From: UBA1723 sp045641625
GTDB taxonomy: Bacteria > Bacteroidota > Bacteroidia > Bacteroidales > Paludibacteraceae
Assembly: GCA_045641625.1 (NCBI GenBank)
Contig: JAZUHH010000081.1
Coordinates: forward strand, 1 to 64,000
Reading direction: 5' to 3'
Length of the DNA stretch: 64,000 nt
The notes beneath the pieces were generated by a model. It was not told the origin of the DNA. It did not search any database and worked only from the letters and a program-made list of their open reading frames with translations. The translations under genes and the position numbers were made by a program. Of the stretch, positions 45,399 through 54,248 are shown in pieces. The first letter of the stretch is position 1. Each line of letters begins with the position of its first letter.

Positions 45399-46509
45399 TT
45401 AGTTGTCTCCGAACTCCATTAGGTAGGCCTTGATGAATGCGTCGATGTCTCCGTCCATCACAGCAGTTACGTTTGAAGTCTGGTAGTCTGTACGGTGGTC
45501 CTTCACACGTCTGTCGTCGAACACATAGCTTCGGATCTGGCTTCCCCATTCGATCTTTTTCTTGCCGGCCTCGATTTTCGCAGTCTCCTGTCTGCGCTTC
45601 TCTAGCTCGATGTCGTAAAGCTGTGAGCGAAGCAGTCTCAAGGCATTCTCCTTGTTCTTTGGCTGGTCTCGAGTCTCTGTGTTCTCGATTACGATCTCGT
45701 CATCCTGGTCAGTCAGAACATTGTGGAACTTGTAGTGAAGACGAACTCCAGACTCCACCTTGTTTACGTTCTGTCCGCCGGCTCCTGAGCTTCGGAAAGT
45801 ATCCCAAGATATATTTGCGTTGTTGATTTCGATCTCGATGCTGTCATCAACCAAAGGAACTACGAACACGGAAGTGAACGAAGTCATTCGCTTGCCCTGT
45901 GCGTTGTACGGACTCACGCGAACCAAGCGGTGTACGCCGTTCTCGCTCTTCAGGTATCCGTATGCCATGTCTCCCTCGACCTTCATTGTCGCGGTCTTGA
46001 TACCTGCCTCGTCGCCGTCCTGATAGTTCGAGATTTCACACTTGTATCCTTGTCTTTCGCACCATCTCTGATACATACGGAACAGCATTTCAGCCCAGTC
46101 CTGAGCCTCTGTGCCACCTGCACCAGCAACAATCTTGAGTACGGCACTCATCTTGTCTTCCTCGTTGCGAAGCATGTTCTGCATTTCAAGGTCCTCTACA
46201 AGCTTCAAGGCCTGTGAGTATGCTGTGTCAACATCCTCCTCAGTCACAGCCTCCTCCTTGTAGAAGTCGTAGGATAGACTTGCTTCTCCGCAAGCGTTTT
46301 CTACATCTTCGTATTTCTCGACCCATTTCTTTAGGTCCTTGACCTTTTTCATTTGTGCCTCAGCGGCTTTCTGGTCCTCCCAGAACTTAGGGTCGTGAGT
46401 TCTCATTTCTTCTTCCTCGATCTGTACCTTTTTCTGATCGATGTCAAAGATACCTCCTTAACGCCGACTGGCGTTCCAACAAGTCTTTAAGTTGGTCTAT
46501 AGTTATCAT
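45399..46509 (-). CDS. prfB: Peptide chain release factor 2, programmed +1 frameshift
   Basis: The main frame (ending at 45399) contains the GGQ tripeptide in RSSGAGGQNVNKVESG and the RF2-type recognition region. Its own first ATG at 46406 leaves the protein short at the N-terminus. A second frame starts at ATG 46509, reads MITIDQLKDLLERQSALRRYL and meets TGA at 46444-46446 in the classical context AGGAGG-TAT-CTT-TGA-C. A +1 slip at CTT joins the frames to give 369 residues. RF2 releases peptides at UGA and UAA, and the slip forms the known autoregulatory loop. Confidence 0.96.
46444..46458 (-). promoter_or_regulatory. RF2 frameshift signal
   Basis: On the minus strand the order is AGGAGG (46453-46458), TAT, CTT (46447-46449), TGA (46444-46446) and then C. 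The internal Shine-Dalgarno three bases before CTT and the weak stop context UGAC are the hallmarks of prfB recoding. Confidence 0.95.
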
Positions 46510-46537
46510 AAAAATCTATTAAAATCTTAAAACGCTG

Positions 46538-46545
46538 CAAAGGTA
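46538..46545 (-). promoter_or_regulatory. Candidate -7 box of prfB
   Basis: Minus-strand TACCTTTG matches TAnnTTTG 28 bases before the prfB ATG. No clear -33 element. Confidence 0.55.
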
Positions 46546-46890
46546 ATATAATTATGCGAGAAATCCTTTAGTAGTTGTCCGATTTGTGCCTGATTCTTTT
46601 TCTTTGCATTCTGTAAGTTGTGGGGGATCATCCGGTCTGGATTGTCGTCAGTTTGAAAATCTGTATTATAACTGTGACATGCTTAGGGAAGGTCATCTCA
46701 AAAATGACCTTCCCCTTGATAATATCTCAAAAGCCCTTTTATCTTGTGTTTCCCGTCCAAATAACAATTAAATGTCAGATAAAATACTTCAAAAGCTTTT
46801 TGAGATTTCCAGTATTGTTTTTGAATGGAAAGGTCTGTCTATGCCATTTCGTTTTGCGCGAGCGTTGAACATTTATCAAAGAGATTAAAC
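46546..46890. other. 345-bp intergenic stretch with one hairpin
   Basis: No convincing gene is present: the longest frames (about 60-80 codons) have no codon bias, signal or motif. The clear structure is GGGAAGGTCAT / ATGACCTTCCC with a 7-base loop at about 46686-46714, without a T run on either side. It may hold a small RNA or be degenerate sequence. Confidence 0.5.
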
Positions 46891-46921
46891 AAAAAGCGAG
46901 AGAATCAAGGATCCTCTCGCT
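46891..46921 (-). terminator. Terminator of the paralogue pair
   Basis: AGCGAGAG / CTCTCGCT with an 11-base loop, and a minus-strand T run after it, just downstream of the 46932-47630 gene. Confidence 0.88.
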
Positions 46922-46931
46922 CTATGCTGTC

Positions 46932-47630
46932 TTAGAAGCTCATTCTGAATGTTGCGCTGTTCATTCCCAAGCCAAAGTCAAATTCCGGATGGAAGCCTAT
47001 GGCAGGTGCGTCGTGCTGCTTGGCAAGACGCTTGCAGTTCCTATGGCTTCTGGCAAGGTTTACTATACCGGTTGCCAATAGGGGAGTGCCTGCGACACGG
47101 AGTCCCGCCGAAGTGATGTACAAAGGAATTTCTCCGCTGACAATCGCCGCAATCGAAGTTCCAGTGCCCAAGGCTCGGCAGACGATACCCCAAGACAAGA
47201 GCTTCTTTCCTTTGGCTCTTTTATCCCTGTACATTTCAAATTCTTGCCAGTCTGTCCCCATGATAGTTCTGGCATAGTCCAGGGGAATTTCAGTATTGCC
47301 GGAGCATAGTCCTGACTTGGATTCTTTGTCGTATCTCAGATTCTGAATTGTCATTACAGACGAAGGGTTGGCTTGTTGAGCGGAGGTATTTGCTGGTCTT
47401 ACCCCGAACACGTCTTTCTCTCCGTTCTCGTACTTGATCATGAAGATGTCACCTCGTTCCTCTACGAAAGTTGGTCCGTTCATGTTGGTCCACTTCTTGA
47501 ACTTGATTACGTCAGTGCCTATTTCAATAAGCTTGCACTGTATCTCGTTACCGTCCTGCTTGATGATAATGTCCTGCGCCACTGCAGACAAAGCGCACAA
47601 GGAGCAAAGTAAGGATAAAATCTTTCTCAT
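46932..47630 (-). CDS. Exported small protein with DGxEI N-terminal domain, paralogue A
   Basis: This 232-residue protein has a signal peptide (MRKILSLLCSLCALSAVAQ) and an 80-residue N-terminal domain QDIIIKQDGNEIQCKLIEIG...W-T-N-x-x-G-P-T-F...YENGEK, widespread and uncharacterised in Bacteroidetes. Residues about 140-200 include two hydrophobic helices (likely membrane-spanning). It is the shorter of two tandem paralogues and lies 6 bases after the other. Confidence 0.8.
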   Translation of the reverse strand: MRKILSLLCSLCALSAVAQDIIIKQDGNEIQCKLIEIGTDVIKFKKWTNMNGPTFVEERGDIFMIKYENGEKDVFGVRPANTSAQQANPSSVMTIQNLRYDKESKSGLCSGNTEIPLDYARTIMGTDWQEFEMYRDKRAKGKKLLSWGIVCRALGTGTSIAAIVSGEIPLYITSAGLRVAGTPLLATGIVNLARSHRNCKRLAKQHDAPAIGFHPEFDFGLGMNSATFRMSF

Positions 47631-47636
47631 TTTGTC

Positions 47637-48746
47637 TTAGAATGTCAAAGTGAATGCCAGATTGTTGCCACGAGAGTTTACATTGAACTCAGGCTTAGTC
47701 AGACTCAGCTTGCTTTCGCCTTTTTCATGCTCCTCGATGTGCTTGTTGACTATTTGAGTCGCCTTCTTGTGTCCTCGAATAACTTTAACAAGTCCAGAAA
47801 CAAGGAATGGTGTACCGATAGCGTAACCAGCTATCATAAAACCTCTTGTATAAAGATGGTCGTCTCGTTTTCTCCAGAGATCTTCTTGAAGTTTATGATC
47901 AAATAAACCACTTTCACTATAAGGAAAGTAATAATTTTCAGAACGAAAACGGGAATATTCTCCATATAGAAGGTTTTTTGTATTATCCCATTCTTGACGA
48001 ATTTCTGGTAATTTGCTTTTAGCATCGTTGTATTCTTCTTCAGAGGAGTATTCGTATCGTTCTTTATTACGTAAAGTATAATATTCACTCTCTAATTCTT
48101 TACATTTGTTGTCAAGTCTCACATATTCTGCATGTTTTTCGTTACAGTCAGCCAAACAAGCATCTGTCATATTGTAGTATTTCTTTTTTGCCTCTTTGTG
48201 CTGATGGCTTCGTACAATGCAGGGAACAGTACCTGCAAGACCGATAGTAAAGAAAGCTCCTCCTGTTATGGCAAAGACTCTACCGACCTTGTCATCCTTT
48301 CGTGCCTTTTTGTATTCAAGCCAGTCTGTTGTCAAGATTTTCTGTGCCTGCTCTACTGACTGCTTGTGTCCGTACTTGATAAGACCTGATAGGGAACCGC
48401 GATGAGTGTATTTCAAATATACGTCAGAAATGGGAGTAGGATCTGGCATAGTGTATAATCCTGGAGCGTCAGAAGGTGCGGCAAAAGTAACCGGAGCAAC
48501 AGATTGTATAGTTTCGTTAGCCACCATTTCCTTTTCTCCGTTCTCGTACTTGAGCATAAAGATATTGGCCTTCTTTTCAGTGAAAGTAGGTCCTTCCTGA
48601 TTGGTCCAACGCTTATACTTTACTTCGTTTTTACTGATCTCCAATAGCTTGCACTGGATTTCATCTCCGTTGCGCATGAGAATAATGTCTTGTGCGTAGG
48701 CAGAACACCCTGCAGCGATTAACAACAATGATAAAAGTCTTTTCAT
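47637..48746 (-). CDS. Exported small protein with DGxEI N-terminal domain, paralogue B
   Basis: The 369-residue protein shares with its neighbour the signal peptide, the QDII-x-x-x-[ND]-G-[ND]-EIQCKL domain and both hydrophobic helices. It differs by a charged, Tyr/Glu-rich insertion between the helices, roughly residues 185-300 (KKYYNMTDAC to LWRKRDDHLY), whose DNA is visibly more AT-rich than the flanks. The extra part is probably a coiled coil on one side of the membrane. Function is unknown. It is the first gene of the two-gene unit. Confidence 0.8.
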   Translation of the reverse strand: MKRLLSLLLIAAGCSAYAQDIILMRNGDEIQCKLLEISKNEVKYKRWTNQEGPTFTEKKANIFMLKYENGEKEMVANETIQSVAPVTFAAPSDAPGLYTMPDPTPISDVYLKYTHRGSLSGLIKYGHKQSVEQAQKILTTDWLEYKKARKDDKVGRVFAITGGAFFTIGLAGTVPCIVRSHQHKEAKKKYYNMTDACLADCNEKHAEYVRLDNKCKELESEYYTLRNKERYEYSSEEEYNDAKSKLPEIRQEWDNTKNLLYGEYSRFRSENYYFPYSESGLFDHKLQEDLWRKRDDHLYTRGFMIAGYAIGTPFLVSGLVKVIRGHKKATQIVNKHIEEHEKGESKLSLTKPEFNVNSRGNNLAFTLTF

Positions 48747-48820
48747 TATGTATTTGTTAGTTGAAAACTAATAATTTCAATCTCGGATGCAAAAGTAGCT
48801 AAAATATTTGTTTTGAAAAC

Positions 48821-48853
48821 AAAAAAGCGAGAGAATTGAGGTTCTCCCGCTTT
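48821..48853 (-). terminator. Terminator of fumarase gene
   Basis: AAAGCG-A-GAGAA / TTCTC-C-CGCTTT stem with one mismatch. Minus-strand T run follows. Confidence 0.88.
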
Positions 48854-48881
48854 ATGTTCAATAGGACTATTGTCTCGTTAC

Positions 48882-50531
48882 TTATTTGCAACCAGGGCAC
48901 CAAGGCTTAAGCTGCTTGAAGAAATCGTTGCCCTTGTCGTCAACAAGGATGAATGCAGGGAAGTTCTCTACTGTGATCTTCCAAACAGCCTCCATTCCGA
49001 TCTCAGGGAACTCAACACACTCGATTGACTTGATAGAGCTCTGAGAAAGAACTGCTGCAACTCCACCGATAGTACCAAGGTAGAATCCTCCATGCTTCTT
49101 ACATGCGTCAGTTACAACCTGTGAACGGTTACCCTTGGCAATCATTACCAATGAACCACCGTTAGCCTGGAACTCATCTACGTATGGATCCATACGGTTT
49201 GCTGTAGTTGGACCCATAGAACCACATGGGTAGCCCTCTGGAGTCTTAGCAGGACCAGCGTAAAGCACTGGATAGTCCTTTAGATACTGAGGAAGTCCCT
49301 CGCCAGCGTCAAGACGAGCCTTGATCTTAGCGTGTGCGATATCACGAGCCACGATGATTGTACCCTTTAGGTTGACGCGAGTGGAAACAGGATACTTAGT
49401 TAGCTCTGCACGAACTGCGTCCATACCCTTGTCAAGGTCGATCTCGATAGTGTTTGCGCCCTCGCCTGCCTTTGCATACTCAGCAGGGATAAGCTCTGCT
49501 GGATTTGTATCCATCTTCTCTAGCCAAATACCGTCCTTGTTGATCTTACCCTTGATGTTACGGTCTGCCGAACAGCTTACACCCATACCGATAGGACAAG
49601 ATGCACCGTGACGAGGAAGACGGATAACACGAATGTCGTGAGCAAGATACTTACCACCGAACTGTGCTCCTAGACCGATCTTCTGAGCCTCCTTCAAAAG
49701 TTTCTCCTCAAGATCGATGTCACGGAATGCGCGACCTGTCTCGTCTCCTGTAGTTGGAAGGTTGTCGTAATACTTGATTGAAGCAAGCTTAACTGTTAGA
49801 AGGTTCTTCTCTGCAGAAGTACCACCGATAACGAATGCAATATGGTAAGGAGGACAAGCCGCAGTACCAAGGTGCTTCATCTCTTCAACAAGGAATGGAA
49901 GAAGTGTTCCCTCATTCTGGATTGTTGCCTTAGTCATTGGGTAGAAGTAAGTCTTGTTGGCAGAACCACCACCCTTAGCAACCATGACAAACTTGTACTC
50001 AGCACCCTCTACAGCCTCGATGTCAATCTGTGCAGGAAGGTTACACTTAGTGTTAACCTCGTCGTACATGTTTAGAGGTGCGTTCTGAGAATAGCGAAGG
50101 TTGTCCTGAGTAAATGTGTTATACACACCAAGAGAAAGAGCCTCTTCATCCTCAAATCCTGTCCAGATCTGCTGACCCTTCTCTCCGTGGATAATTGCAG
50201 TACCTGTATCCTGACAGAAAGGAAGAATTCCCTTAACTGCAGTGTCTGCGTTGCGAAGGAACTGAAGAGCTACATACTTGTCGTTTTCTGATGCTTCAGG
50301 ATCCTTCAAAATCTTAGCTACCTGTAGGTTGTGCTCGCGACGAAGCATGAACTCCACATCGTGGAATGCCTGCTGAGCAAGCAATGTAAGAGCCTCCTTT
50401 GAAACCTTTACGATTTCGTGGCCCTCAAATTCAGTCACACTGACACCTTCCTTAGAAAGAAGGCGGTATTCTGTATTGTCCTTGCCCAACTGGAACATAG
50501 GAGCATACTTAAAATCTGGTGCTTTAGCCAT
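48882..50531 (-). CDS. fumA: Class I fumarate hydratase (Fe-S)
   Basis: A 549-residue two-domain class I fumarase: the Fe-S-binding Cys in FCQDTGTA (about 105), HGASCPIGMGVSCSADRN (about 310-327) and PCGSMGPTTANRMD. It interconverts fumarate and malate, here probably in the reductive branch leading to succinate in an anaerobe. Length is normal for FumA/FumB. The oxygen-labile [4Fe-4S] type suits an anaerobic host. The ROK kinase gene ends 51 bases upstream. Confidence 0.96.
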   Translation of the reverse strand: MAKAPDFKYAPMFQLGKDNTEYRLLSKEGVSVTEFEGHEIVKVSKEALTLLAQQAFHDVEFMLRREHNLQVAKILKDPEASENDKYVALQFLRNADTAVKGILPFCQDTGTAIIHGEKGQQIWTGFEDEEALSLGVYNTFTQDNLRYSQNAPLNMYDEVNTKCNLPAQIDIEAVEGAEYKFVMVAKGGGSANKTYFYPMTKATIQNEGTLLPFLVEEMKHLGTAACPPYHIAFVIGGTSAEKNLLTVKLASIKYYDNLPTTGDETGRAFRDIDLEEKLLKEAQKIGLGAQFGGKYLAHDIRVIRLPRHGASCPIGMGVSCSADRNIKGKINKDGIWLEKMDTNPAELIPAEYAKAGEGANTIEIDLDKGMDAVRAELTKYPVSTRVNLKGTIIVARDIAHAKIKARLDAGEGLPQYLKDYPVLYAGPAKTPEGYPCGSMGPTTANRMDPYVDEFQANGGSLVMIAKGNRSQVVTDACKKHGGFYLGTIGGVAAVLSQSSIKSIECVEFPEIGMEAVWKITVENFPAFILVDDKGNDFFKQLKPWCPGCK

Positions 50532-50582
50532 AATAAATTATTAACGATAGAATTGTTAATCAGTTTGTTTACTCTAGTAGTA

Positions 50583-51542
50583 TTACCAAGCAAGAGCCGA
50601 TGCTCCAAGAATAGCGGCATCGCCATCCTTAAGCTGTGAAGTCAAAACCTTAACCTTGCCGCGGAATGTTGGCATTAGGTTTGCCTCCATAGTCTCCTTT
50701 AGGTCGTCGATGAACAAGTCAGCGCTCTTTACAGGACCACCGAACATTACGATAGCCTCTGGAGAAGAGAACTTAACGAAGTCTGCAAATGCCTCACCAA
50801 GGATAACACCTACGCTCTTCATTACTTCCTTACCAATCTTATCACCCTTGCGTGCTGCGTTGCATACATCAAGACCTGTGATCTTGTCAAGGGCGATATC
50901 GCGAAGAACAGAAGGCTCGTTAGAAGCCTGAAGAAGCTCCTGAGCAGAACGGATGATACCAGTTGCAGAAGTGTAAGTCTCAAGACATCCCTTCTGACCG
51001 CAACCGCACTGGCGACCGCCTCGACGAACGATGACGTGTCCTAGCTCACCTGCGTTACCGTCGTGTCCATAGACAAGCTTTCCGTTGCAAACGATACCAG
51101 AACCTACACCTGTACCAAGTGTGATCATGATGAAATCCTTCATTCCCTTTGCCGCACCGTACATCATCTCTCCGATAGTTGCGGCGTTGGCGTCGTTAGT
51201 AAGTGTGCAAGGCACACCAAACTTGTTTGTAAGGATCTTTGCGAACTCGATAGTTCCCTTCCAAGGAAGGTTTGGAGCGTTCTCGATATTGCCTGTGTAG
51301 TAGTTTGCGTTTGGAGCACCTACACCGATTCCCTTGATCTTGTCTATGCCGCCATTCTCGGCGATAAGCTTTGAAAGGGCTCTGTGAAGCTCGTTGATGT
51401 AAGCGTCAAGGTCTGCGCCGAACTGGGCAGTCTTGATAGAGCTGCTTGCAAGAACTTTACCGTTAGCGTCAACAATTCCGAACGCTGTGTTTGTGCCTCC
51501 TACGTCAATACCTACAACGTAAGGCTTTACCATATCTGTCAT
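50583..51542 (-). CDS. ROK-family sugar kinase (glucokinase-like)
   Basis: The 319-residue protein carries the ASKHA phosphate motif GIDVGGTNT, the ATP-binding TLGTGVGSGIV, the catalytic NDANAA and the ROK signature with zinc ligands LGHVIV...CGCGQKGCLETY. It phosphorylates a hexose, most often glucose. It starts 23 bases after the FucP-type transporter gene, so uptake and phosphorylation of one sugar are probably linked. Exact sugar is not determined. Confidence 0.93.
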   Translation of the reverse strand: MTDMVKPYVVGIDVGGTNTAFGIVDANGKVLASSSIKTAQFGADLDAYINELHRALSKLIAENGGIDKIKGIGVGAPNANYYTGNIENAPNLPWKGTIEFAKILTNKFGVPCTLTNDANAATIGEMMYGAAKGMKDFIMITLGTGVGSGIVCNGKLVYGHDGNAGELGHVIVRRGGRQCGCGQKGCLETYTSATGIIRSAQELLQASNEPSVLRDIALDKITGLDVCNAARKGDKIGKEVMKSVGVILGEAFADFVKFSSPEAIVMFGGPVKSADLFIDDLKETMEANLMPTFRGKVKVLTSQLKDGDAAILGASALAW

Positions 51543-51565
51543 AATATTATAATTTTTTTCTATTA

Positions 51566-53008
51566 TTATTCGTTTGAGTTAGTTTCTCTCAGTTCTTCTG
51601 TGTCTTCTACATATGTAAGTTTGCTGCTCTTGATGTTACAACCCAAGAAGCCGTACCAAGCAAGGTATATGTATGAAATTATTGGAATAACGAAAGCTGT
51701 GTGACTTCCGATGTTGTCTGCCAAGTATCCTTGTAGCGGAGGCATCAAGGCTCCGCCAAGAATCATCATTACAAGAAGTGAAGAAGCCTGTGATGTATAT
51801 TCTCCAAGCCACTTGATTGCAAGAGTGAACACGTTTGAGAACATGATTGAATTGAACAATCCTACGGCAAGTATAAGCCATAATGAAAGGCTTCCTGTTG
51901 TCATTACCATTCCGGCTATCAAACAAATGTTGATGACTGCGAATAGGCCAAGCGTGCGCGAAGGGATTCCCTTTGTTGCTATGAATGCGCAGAAGTTCAA
52001 AAGCATAAAGATTAGGAAATAGCAGATGTCCATGAACTCAAGACCTGTGAGTGCAAAGATTAGACCGAAGATTGCCAAGCCTACGCATATCATATAAACA
52101 AGCTTCTTTCTCTCATCCATGCCACTCATGTATATTGAGCCTGCAAAACGTCCGATCATTGCGCCACCCCAATAGAAAGATAGGAATTTGCCTGCGATCT
52201 GTTCGTTGCTTATGAAGTCAATAGAATCTTTCATGTAATGTACCAAGTTGTTGCCTATAGCGACCTCTCCGCCTACATAAAAGAATATGGCAAGCATACC
52301 GAAAATTACATGAGGGTATCTCAAAGCTCCGATTTTGTCTGTTGCGTTTTCATTCTCTGACTTTAAGTTAGGTATGTTAGAGAAAAAAATCAACACAGCA
52401 AGTAGAATCAGCACGCCTGCAAGGCAAAGATAAAGAAGCTGTACTGTGCTTTGGTCGGGAATTTCGTCCTCACTTCTTCGTCCTCCAAAAATCACCAATG
52501 CTCCGATTACGGGCGCAAGGGTAGTTCCAAGCGAGTTGAATCCTTGTGACAAGTTCAATCGGCTCGAAGAAGACTCTTGTGTGCCAAGTATTGATACAAG
52601 TGGGTTGGCGGAAATCTGTAGGAATGTGAATCCCGTGCCTAAGATGAATAGCGCAACAAGAAACATTTCATATCTTGGTACCTCCTCAGCTGCTTCGCTA
52701 CAGAATACCAAGCATGCAGTTGCAGAAATAACAAGTCCTGCAAGTATGGTCGTCTTGTATCCCACCTTTCTGATTGGGTCTTGCCATACAGCCGATGTGA
52801 TGAAATATGCCAAAGACACGACAAAGTATGCCATGAAAAAAGCAAACTGAACCAAATTTGCCTTGAATCCTGAAAGATTAAAGACTGCCTTGAAGTAAGG
52901 CGTCAGCATGTCGTTAAGACATGTGATAAAACCCCACATAAAGAACAATACCGTAAGTGTCATAAGTGGCACTAAGTATTTGTTCTTGCTACTGCTTGTT
53001 TGTTCCAT
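51566..53008 (-). CDS. FucP-type sugar:H+ symporter (MFS)
   Basis: This 480-residue protein has twelve predicted membrane helices and matches the fucose/glucose/galactose permease family: MTLTVLFFMWGFITCLNDMLTPYFKAVF at the first helix, then FNLSGFKANLVQFAFFMAYF. The Asn and Asp after MWGFITCLND correspond to substrate-coupling positions of FucP. It imports a hexose with protons. The neighbouring ROK kinase argues for glucose or galactose rather than fucose. Confidence 0.9.
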   Translation of the reverse strand: MEQTSSSKNKYLVPLMTLTVLFFMWGFITCLNDMLTPYFKAVFNLSGFKANLVQFAFFMAYFVVSLAYFITSAVWQDPIRKVGYKTTILAGLVISATACLVFCSEAAEEVPRYEMFLVALFILGTGFTFLQISANPLVSILGTQESSSSRLNLSQGFNSLGTTLAPVIGALVIFGGRRSEDEIPDQSTVQLLYLCLAGVLILLAVLIFFSNIPNLKSENENATDKIGALRYPHVIFGMLAIFFYVGGEVAIGNNLVHYMKDSIDFISNEQIAGKFLSFYWGGAMIGRFAGSIYMSGMDERKKLVYMICVGLAIFGLIFALTGLEFMDICYFLIFMLLNFCAFIATKGIPSRTLGLFAVINICLIAGMVMTTGSLSLWLILAVGLFNSIMFSNVFTLAIKWLGEYTSQASSLLVMMILGGALMPPLQGYLADNIGSHTAFVIPIISYIYLAWYGFLGCNIKSSKLTYVEDTEELRETNSNE

Positions 53009-53142
53009 CTGTTTTATTTTTACTTGCTTTTAGTCTTAGAGAAATACTCTAAACTTGACAAAGGTACACAGTTTTTGCAAGATTTTGTATATTTTTTCTA
53101 AAAAATCGTGAGTTTGGGGAATTTTGGAGGCTTGCTCAGTTA

Positions 53143-53622
53143 TCAGACCGACACGGAATACTCATGCTTGATCTCCTCCATCACGAATGTACTCTCCAGT
53201 GTTGCGATGTTCTCGTGCTGTCCGATTACATCCAATAGGAATCGTTGATAATACTGCATGTTTGGAGACTGGATCCTGAGCATGTAGTCAAAGCTTCCGG
53301 ATATGTTGTAGCACTCCGTAACCTCAGGGATGGTCTTTATCATTTCGCAGAAGGCAAGTGCCTTTTCGCTGTTTATGTGGCGTAATTTTATCGAGCAGAA
53401 CACGGTGAAGCCCTTGTTCAGCTTGTGTGCATCAAGGATTGTAGCGTACTGCTTGATGTAGCCTGTGCGCTCAAGTCTCTTGACTCGCTCGAATGTCGGA
53501 GTTGTGGAAAGGTGGATCTTGGCGGCAAGCTCCTTGTTTGTTAGCCTTGCGTTGTTCTGAAGAACGCGGAGAATCTCCTTGTCCTTGTCGTCTATTTGAT
53601 AGTTTGTGTGGTCGATAGCCAT
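53143..53622 (-). CDS. Lrp/AsnC family transcription regulator
   Basis: The 159-residue protein has the N-terminal HTH (IDDKDKEILRVLQNNARLTNKELA, then STTPTFERVKRLERTGYI) and the C-terminal RAM ligand-binding domain (TVFCSIKLRH...ECYNISGSFDYML...ESTFVMEEIKHE). Members sense amino acids or metabolites and act as octamers. It is monocistronic, divergent from the T9SS gene at 53802. The target is unknown. Confidence 0.94.
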   Translation of the reverse strand: MAIDHTNYQIDDKDKEILRVLQNNARLTNKELAAKIHLSTTPTFERVKRLERTGYIKQYATILDAHKLNKGFTVFCSIKLRHINSEKALAFCEMIKTIPEVTECYNISGSFDYMLRIQSPNMQYYQRFLLDVIGQHENIATLESTFVMEEIKHEYSVSV

Positions 53623-53726
53623 ATATTGTGTCCTGAATTTAGAAGATTCGAATGTAAATTCTTTGCAAAGCTATAACTTTTTTCTTGTTTGTTGCTGTTC
53701 AGTTTCTATATTTTCGGTGTTTTGAA

Positions 53727-53756
53727 TTTGATTTTATGAATTATTTTCTAACTTTG
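53727..53756 (+). promoter_or_regulatory. Promoter of the 53802 gene pair
   Basis: TTTG at 53727-53730, 18 bases, then TAACTTTG at 53749-53756. This is close to the consensus spacing of 19-21. Confidence 0.72.
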
Positions 53757-53801
53757 TTGCGAAAAAAATGATCCTTAATAAACATCAAAGTTTCCAAACG
53801 A

Positions 53802-54245
53802 ATGAGAAAGTTATTTTTGCTTGTCATGACATTGCTGCCGTTCTATGCTATGGCAATAACAATTACAGGAATTAAAGCTGATGGAGATTCAAAGGTGTTC
53901 AGCCTTGAAGATGTTGTTAGCATCAAGGTAGATGACGAGTCAAGTTTGTCGGTTCGTTCGAAGAGTGGAGAAGTCGATGGCGGTTTTCAAGTAGTAAAAT
54001 TCTCGGAAGTGCTTTCTGGTGTTGAGGACAATAAGTCAGATCTTGCTGTCAAGGTTTATCCTAACCCGGTCAAGAATGTCCTTTACCTTGTCGGAGCTGA
54101 TGCCGAGACAAAGTTTGAAGTCGTGTCTGCATCGGGTAAAGTTGTCATGAATGGCAATGGCGAGAGCGTGAATGTGTCAAACCTTGCAAGCGGTCAATAC
54201 ATTATCGTTGCAGGTGGAAAAAGCGTTAAATTTATTAAGGAATAA
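53802..54245 (+). CDS. Minimal T9SS cargo protein
   Basis: The 147-residue protein consists of a signal peptide (MRKLFLLVMTLLPFYAMA), a short beta domain (ITGIKADGDSKVFSLEDVVSIKV), and a type A T9SS sorting domain (VKVYPNPVKNVLYL...ASGQYIIVAGGKSVKFIKE). There is almost no passenger. It may be a small surface protein or a scaffold. It ends 3 bases before the BspA-type gene and shares with it a DG...D-[IV]-x-S-I N-terminal motif. Confidence 0.85.
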   Translation: MRKLFLLVMTLLPFYAMAITITGIKADGDSKVFSLEDVVSIKVDDESSLSVRSKSGEVDGGFQVVKFSEVLSGVEDNKSDLAVKVYPNPVKNVLYLVGADAETKFEVVSASGKVVMNGNGESVNVSNLASGQYIIVAGGKSVKFIKE

Positions 54246-54248
54246 AGT

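Noticed and set aside
46686..46714. Hairpin as intrinsic terminator
   Set aside because: No T run follows on either strand, and no gene ends next to it.
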